The translations under genes and the position numbers were made by a program. This document shows, piece after piece, positions 60,637-64,000 of a stretch of 64,000 nt of DNA. Each line of letters begins with the position of its first letter. The stretch's first letter is position 1. Below the pieces are notes generated by a model that searched no databases, was not told the DNA's origin, and saw nothing but the letters and a program-made list of their open reading frames with translations. Source of the stretch: Paracoccus ravus (GTDB lineage Bacteria; Pseudomonadota; Alphaproteobacteria; Rhodobacterales; Rhodobacteraceae); assembly GCF_004522175.1 (NCBI RefSeq), contig NZ_SDEB01000009.1, positions 62,001-126,000 on the forward strand. Direction: 5' to 3'.

Positions 60637-61559
60637 TCGAACTTCAGGATTTGACACGGATGTTCGACGGACAGCCGGTGGTCCGGGATGTCAGCCTGAC
60701 CGTCGAGGCGGGCGAGATCGTCACCTTGGTCGGCACCTCCGGATCGGGCAAGACCACGCTGATCCGCATGATCAACCGGCTGGTCGAGCCCTCGTCCGGA
60801 CGGGTGCTGATCGAGGGGCTCGATGCCGCAAGCCTGCCGGTTCATCAGTTGCGGCGCCGGATCGGCTACGCCATTCAGGGCATAGGGCTTTTCCCGCATC
60901 GCAGCGTGGCGCAGAATATCGCCACGGTGCCGCGGCTTCTGGGCTGGCCGCGGGCCCGGATCGAGGACCGGACCGACGAGTTGCTGGAGTTGTTCCAGCT
61001 TGATCCGGCGCGGTTTCGCGACCGCATGCCGCATCAGCTCTCCGGTGGCCAGGCGCAACGTGTCGGAACCGCGCGCGCCCTTGCGGCCCGGCCCGATCTC
61101 TTGCTGCTGGACGAGCCTTTCGGCGCGCTCGATCCGATCATCCGCGCCCAGGCCCAGACCGATCTGCGCGCCGTGCAGCGCAGGCTGGGCACCACCATGA
61201 TCCTCGTCACCCATGACATTGACGAGGCGGTGCTGCTCGGCGACCGCATTGCGGTCATGGATGCGGGCCGCATCGTGCAATATGACCGCGTGGCAAGGAT
61301 CCTCGCCCATCCGGAAACGGATTTCGTCCGCGCCATGACGGGCGGTCCCGAGGGGGTCTTTCGTCTGCTCTCACTGGTTGCGGCGGCAGAGATTGCCGAG
61401 CCGGGAGAGGCACCGGGCCCGCCCGTCGATGCCGCGACCAATCTGCGCGAGGTGCTGTCGCTTTGCCTGTCCAGCGGCAGAGAGGCGCTGCCGCTCCGGA
61501 GCGGCGGCAGGGTGACGCTTGCGGCGATCCGCGCGTTGGCGGGGCGCGGCGGGCAATGA
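60633..61559 (+). CDS. Betaine-type ABC transporter ATP-binding protein (YehX/OpuCA-like)
   Basis: ATPase of 308 residues. Walker A GTSGSGKTT at 34-42, signature QLSGGQAQRVGTARALA, Walker B LLLLDEPFGALD, and VTHDIDEAVLLGDRIAVMDAGRIVQ as in the OpuCA/ProV group. The C-terminal 70 residues include NLREVLSLCLSSGREALPLRSGGRVTLAAIRAL, a single CBS-like remnant rather than the tandem pair. ATGA overlaps on both sides. Confidence 0.93.
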   Translation: MIELQDLTRMFDGQPVVRDVSLTVEAGEIVTLVGTSGSGKTTLIRMINRLVEPSSGRVLIEGLDAASLPVHQLRRRIGYAIQGIGLFPHRSVAQNIATVPRLLGWPRARIEDRTDELLELFQLDPARFRDRMPHQLSGGQAQRVGTARALAARPDLLLLDEPFGALDPIIRAQAQTDLRAVQRRLGTTMILVTHDIDEAVLLGDRIAVMDAGRIVQYDRVARILAHPETDFVRAMTGGPEGVFRLLSLVAAAEIAEPGEAPGPPVDAATNLREVLSLCLSSGREALPLRSGGRVTLAAIRALAGRGGQ

Positions 61560-62296
61560 GGGCGGGAAGGTTTCTGCCGGGTCTGGCCGCATTGTTTCTG
61601 CTCGTGTTCCTGCTCACACCCGACAGCTTTGCCTTTCTGTTCCGGCCATTGACGCGAAATAACGCGCCAGCGATCTATCACCAGACAGCGCTGTTGCGGC
61701 TGACGGTCTCGCATCTGAGCATCGTCGCGATTGCGGTCATCGCCTCGGGGCTGGTCGGGATCGTGCTGGGCATCCTTGTCACGCGGCCGAGGGGGCGCGA
61801 GTTTCTGCCGCTGGCGCGCAGTGTCACGGCGATCGGTCAGACCTTTCCCCCCGTCGCGGTTCTGGCCCTTGCCGTTCCGGTCATGGGCTTTGGAACCGCG
61901 CCGACACTGGTCGCGCTGTTTCTCTACGGGCTCCTGCCGGTATTCGAGAATACGCTGGCCGGTCTGACGGATCAGCCAGCAGAGATCCTCGAGGCCGCCC
62001 GCGGCATGGGGCTGACGCCGCTCCAGAGGCTCTGGCATGTCGAATTGCCGCTTGCTCTGCCACTGATCATTTCTGGAATTCGGCTGACTGCCGTCATTTC
62101 GCTTGGGACGGCGACGATCGGCTCGACCGTCGCCGCGCCGACATTGGGCGAGGTGATCATCGCCGGGCTCTTGTCCTCGAACACGGCCTATGTCGCGCAA
62201 GGCGGGCTGGTCGTCTCCATCCTCGCCGTGCTGATCCATCACGGGTTGAGCGCGGCCGAGACCAACGCCGCGCGCGCCGCGGGCCGGGTCGGCTAG
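61556..62296 (+). CDS. Betaine-type ABC transporter permease (YehW-like)
   Basis: Permease of 246 residues with about six helices. HQTALLRLTVSHLSIVAIAVIASGLVGIVLGILVTRP and the EAA loop AEILEAARGMGLTPLQRLWHVELPLALPLIISGIRL are the family signature. It is the last gene of the betaine importer operon and converges on rhaI with 4 bases between stops. Confidence 0.92.
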   Translation: MRAGRFLPGLAALFLLVFLLTPDSFAFLFRPLTRNNAPAIYHQTALLRLTVSHLSIVAIAVIASGLVGIVLGILVTRPRGREFLPLARSVTAIGQTFPPVAVLALAVPVMGFGTAPTLVALFLYGLLPVFENTLAGLTDQPAEILEAARGMGLTPLQRLWHVELPLALPLIISGIRLTAVISLGTATIGSTVAAPTLGEVIIAGLLSSNTAYVAQGGLVVSILAVLIHHGLSAAETNAARAAGRVG

Positions 62297-62300
62297 ATCG

Positions 62301-63575
62301 TCAGACGATGCCGCCGCCGCCACCCGAGACACGCGGGCGCGTCGCCGCCACCTTGGCGCGATAGCCTGAGGCGCGATAGGCGGCGACCGGATCAATGGCC
62401 GCGCCCGCCCTTGCACGGGCCATCGCAAGGATCGGCTCGACATCGGTGCGGAAGGCCGCACGCAGCGTCGCCGCCGCCATCAGCGCGTCATTGTCTTGCC
62501 GGTAGCCCTCCAGCGCCGCGCGATCCACCAGCGAGGCCTGGACATAGGCGCGCTGGATCTCGCAGGCCGAGACGATCAGACTTTCTATCGGATCGGTCAC
62601 GTTATGGCTTTGGTCGATCATATGGGCGAGGTTCAGGCCGGGCGTGTCCTCCAACTCGACGAGTTCGTTGAAGATGAGGAACAGGCGGAAGGGCTCGATC
62701 GTGCCGCTGTCGAGATCGTCATCGCCATATTTGCTGTCGTTGAAATGGAAGCCGCCAAGTTTCCCCGCGCGGATCAGCCGGGCAACGATCATCTCGATAT
62801 TCACGTTCGGCGCGTGATGGCCGAGGTCCACGAGGCATTGCGCTTTGGGGCCAAGTTCCTGTGCGGTCATCAGGCTGGTGCCCCAGTCCTGCACGACCGT
62901 GGAATAAAAGGCGGGCTCATAGATCTTGTGCTCGCTGAAAATCCGCCAATCTTCGGGCAGCCCGGCATAGATGGATTTCATCGCGTCCAGATAGCGGTCG
63001 AACTGGCGTGACAGCGAGGTCTGGCCGGGAAAGTTCGAGCCGTCTCCGATCCAGACCGTCAGCGCCTTCGAGCCGATCTCGCGGCCGATCTCGATACATT
63101 CCAGATTGTGCTCGATGGCCTGCTGACGGGTCGCGGCATCGGTGCTGGAAAGTGAGCCGAATTTGTAGCTATATGTCTGATCCGCCTGATCCTGAAAGGT
63201 ATTCGAGTTCATTGCGTCAAAGCCGAGGCCGCATTCCTCGGCTTTCTCGCGCAACAGCACCGGGTCGGCCTTGTCCCAGGGGATATGCAAACTAACTTTG
63301 GGCGTTGCGTCTGTCAGTTGGTGGATCGCGGCGCAATCGTCGAGCTTGTCCATGATGCCGCGCGGTTCGCCCAAGCCGGGAAAGCGGGCGAAACGGGTGC
63401 CGCCGGTGCCGGTGCCCCAACTGGGAACCGCGACGCCAAAGGCCGTGGCGCGGGCGGTGAGGGCCTCGATATCGACGCCGCGACGGGCGAGGCGCGCGCC
63501 AAGGGCGTCGTAATCTTGCGCCAGATCGGCTTGGCGGGCGGCGTTTTCAGCCTCGATCAGGGGTTTGTCGATCAT
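62301..63575 (-). CDS. rhaI: L-rhamnose isomerase, RhaI type
   Basis: TIM-barrel sugar isomerase of about 424 residues, converting L-rhamnose to L-rhamnulose. Recognised by AVPSWGTGTGGTRFARFPGLGEPR, CAAIHQLTDATPKVSLHIPWDK, the metal-site regions SEHKIYEPAFYSTVVQDWGTS, LVDLGHHAPNVNIEMI and GGFHFNDSKYGDDDLDSG, as in the rhizobial RhaI group. An ATG at 63575 is used; a GTG at 63584 overlaps the rhaD stop and would add three residues. The upstream rhaD-like gene shows this is the end of a rhamnose catabolic operon continuing to the right of the window. Confidence 0.92.
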   Translation of the reverse strand: MIDKPLIEAENAARQADLAQDYDALGARLARRGVDIEALTARATAFGVAVPSWGTGTGGTRFARFPGLGEPRGIMDKLDDCAAIHQLTDATPKVSLHIPWDKADPVLLREKAEECGLGFDAMNSNTFQDQADQTYSYKFGSLSSTDAATRQQAIEHNLECIEIGREIGSKALTVWIGDGSNFPGQTSLSRQFDRYLDAMKSIYAGLPEDWRIFSEHKIYEPAFYSTVVQDWGTSLMTAQELGPKAQCLVDLGHHAPNVNIEMIVARLIRAGKLGGFHFNDSKYGDDDLDSGTIEPFRLFLIFNELVELEDTPGLNLAHMIDQSHNVTDPIESLIVSACEIQRAYVQASLVDRAALEGYRQDNDALMAAATLRAAFRTDVEPILAMARARAGAAIDPVAAYRASGYRAKVAATRPRVSGGGGGIV

Positions 63576-63580
63576 CGCGC

Positions 63581-64000
63581 TCACCGGGGGAAGGATTGGA
63601 CATTGCCGGCATCGACATTCAGGATGTTCCCGGTCGATTTGGCGGAAAACTCGCTGGCGAAGAAATAGGCCGCTTCGGCAATATCCTCGGGCAAAACAGA
63701 CCGTTTCAGCATCGAGCGTTGGCGATACATTTCCTCAAGCCCCTCCTTGTCGGTCTTATAGGTCGAGGCGCGCTGGTCGAGCCATTCGCCCTCCCAGATC
63801 TTCGAGCCGCGCAGGACCGCATCGGGATTGACGACATTGACGCGGATCTGGGCCTCGGCCCCTTCCAGTGCAAGACAGCGCGCGAGATGGATTTCTGCTG
63901 CCTTGGCGGTGCAATAGGCGCTGGCATTGGGGCTGGCGGCGAGGCCGTTTTTTGAGGCCACAAAGATCACCGAACCACCGATATCTTGCTTGCGCAGCAT
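63581..64000 (-). CDS. rhaD: Bifunctional rhamnulose-1-phosphate aldolase/short-chain dehydrogenase, 3' part
   Basis: C-terminal 139 residues of a short-chain-dehydrogenase domain; the frame runs off the right edge and the Met at 64000 is internal. The catalytic Tyr-x3-Lys is in YCTAKAAEIHLARCLALEGA, followed by RVNVVNPDAVLRGSKIWEGEW and the C-terminal EDIAEAAYFFASEFSAKSTGNILNVDAGN. This sequence matches the SDR half of the fused RhaD aldolase/lactaldehyde dehydrogenase found beside rhaI in alphaproteobacteria. The stop overlaps the possible GTG start of rhaI. The aldolase half is not visible, so a stand-alone SDR is formally possible. Confidence 0.82.
   Translation of the reverse strand: MLRKQDIGGSVIFVASKNGLAASPNASAYCTAKAAEIHLARCLALEGAEAQIRVNVVNPDAVLRGSKIWEGEWLDQRASTYKTDKEGLEEMYRQRSMLKRSVLPEDIAEAAYFFASEFSAKSTGNILNVDAGNVQSFPR

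Noticed and set aside
1..64000. CRISPR arrays, rRNA or tRNA genes, insertion sequences, integrases, phage genes.
   Set aside because: No regularly spaced repeats, RNA gene signatures, transposase or integrase motifs were seen on either strand.

Overview
The window is high-GC DNA with strong G/C third-position bias and tightly packed, ATGA-overlapping operons. Gene content (rhaD/rhaI rhamnose module, Hint_2 protein, GntR-FCD regulators, many ABC importers) suggests an alphaproteobacterium, probably Rhodobacterales such as Paracoccus. That placement is inference; no rRNA, tRNA or marker gene is present. No ribosomal, replication or cell-division gene was seen, so this is accessory catabolic DNA, possibly a megaplasmid, chromid or variable chromosomal region.

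Layout. (1) 1-5133: polar amino-acid ABC importer with a D-amino-acid dehydrogenase, divergent from a DpkA-like imine reductase. (2) 5137-12047: AraC regulator divergent from a Liv-type ABC operon ending in an aldehyde dehydrogenase. (3) 12372-13292: orphan family 2 glycosyltransferase behind an AT-rich leader. (4) 13302-24596: two FCD-GntR regulators, two gamma-glutamyltransferases without signal peptides, an SBF-like transporter and a peptide ABC importer with a fused GsiA-like ATPase; read here as uptake and cytosolic cleavage of gamma-glutamyl compounds. (5) 24580-31251: LacI regulator, TIM-barrel isomerase, Gfo/Idh oxidoreductase and a ribose-type ABC importer. (6) 31559-32791: orphan Hint-domain protein. 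(7) 32869-39232: NMT1/Tau-type ABC importer with a 2-oxoglutarate/Fe oxygenase, a LysR regulator, a cytosine-deaminase-like amidohydrolase and a possible small Cys/His protein. (8) 39574-47785: AspT-like exchanger, Asp/Glu/hydantoin racemase, spermidine/putrescine-type ABC importer, FCD-GntR and a GNAT acetyltransferase. (9) 47795-51550: decaying siderophore uptake locus. (10) 51600-58486: ornithine-cyclodeaminase-family protein divergent from a Dpp-type importer with a DUF1684 gene. (11) 58590-62296: OsmF/YehZYXW-type betaine importer. (12) 62301-64000: rhaI and the 3' end of rhaD.

Nine ABC import systems sit in 64 kb, most paired with a local regulator and one or two enzymes, so the region reads as a stack of capture-and-degrade modules for amino acids, peptides, sugars and N-containing compounds. 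The sequence also shows several candidate operators: a consensus LacI operator (25624), a 16-bp palindrome beside a GntR gene (13953), two further GTATAC-centred sites (4021, 46189) and a 21-bp-spaced direct repeat beside the AraC gene (5963). The siderophore locus carries an internal deletion that joins two divergent genes, two further frame lesions and one in-frame amber codon, while its second permease and ATPase remain open.
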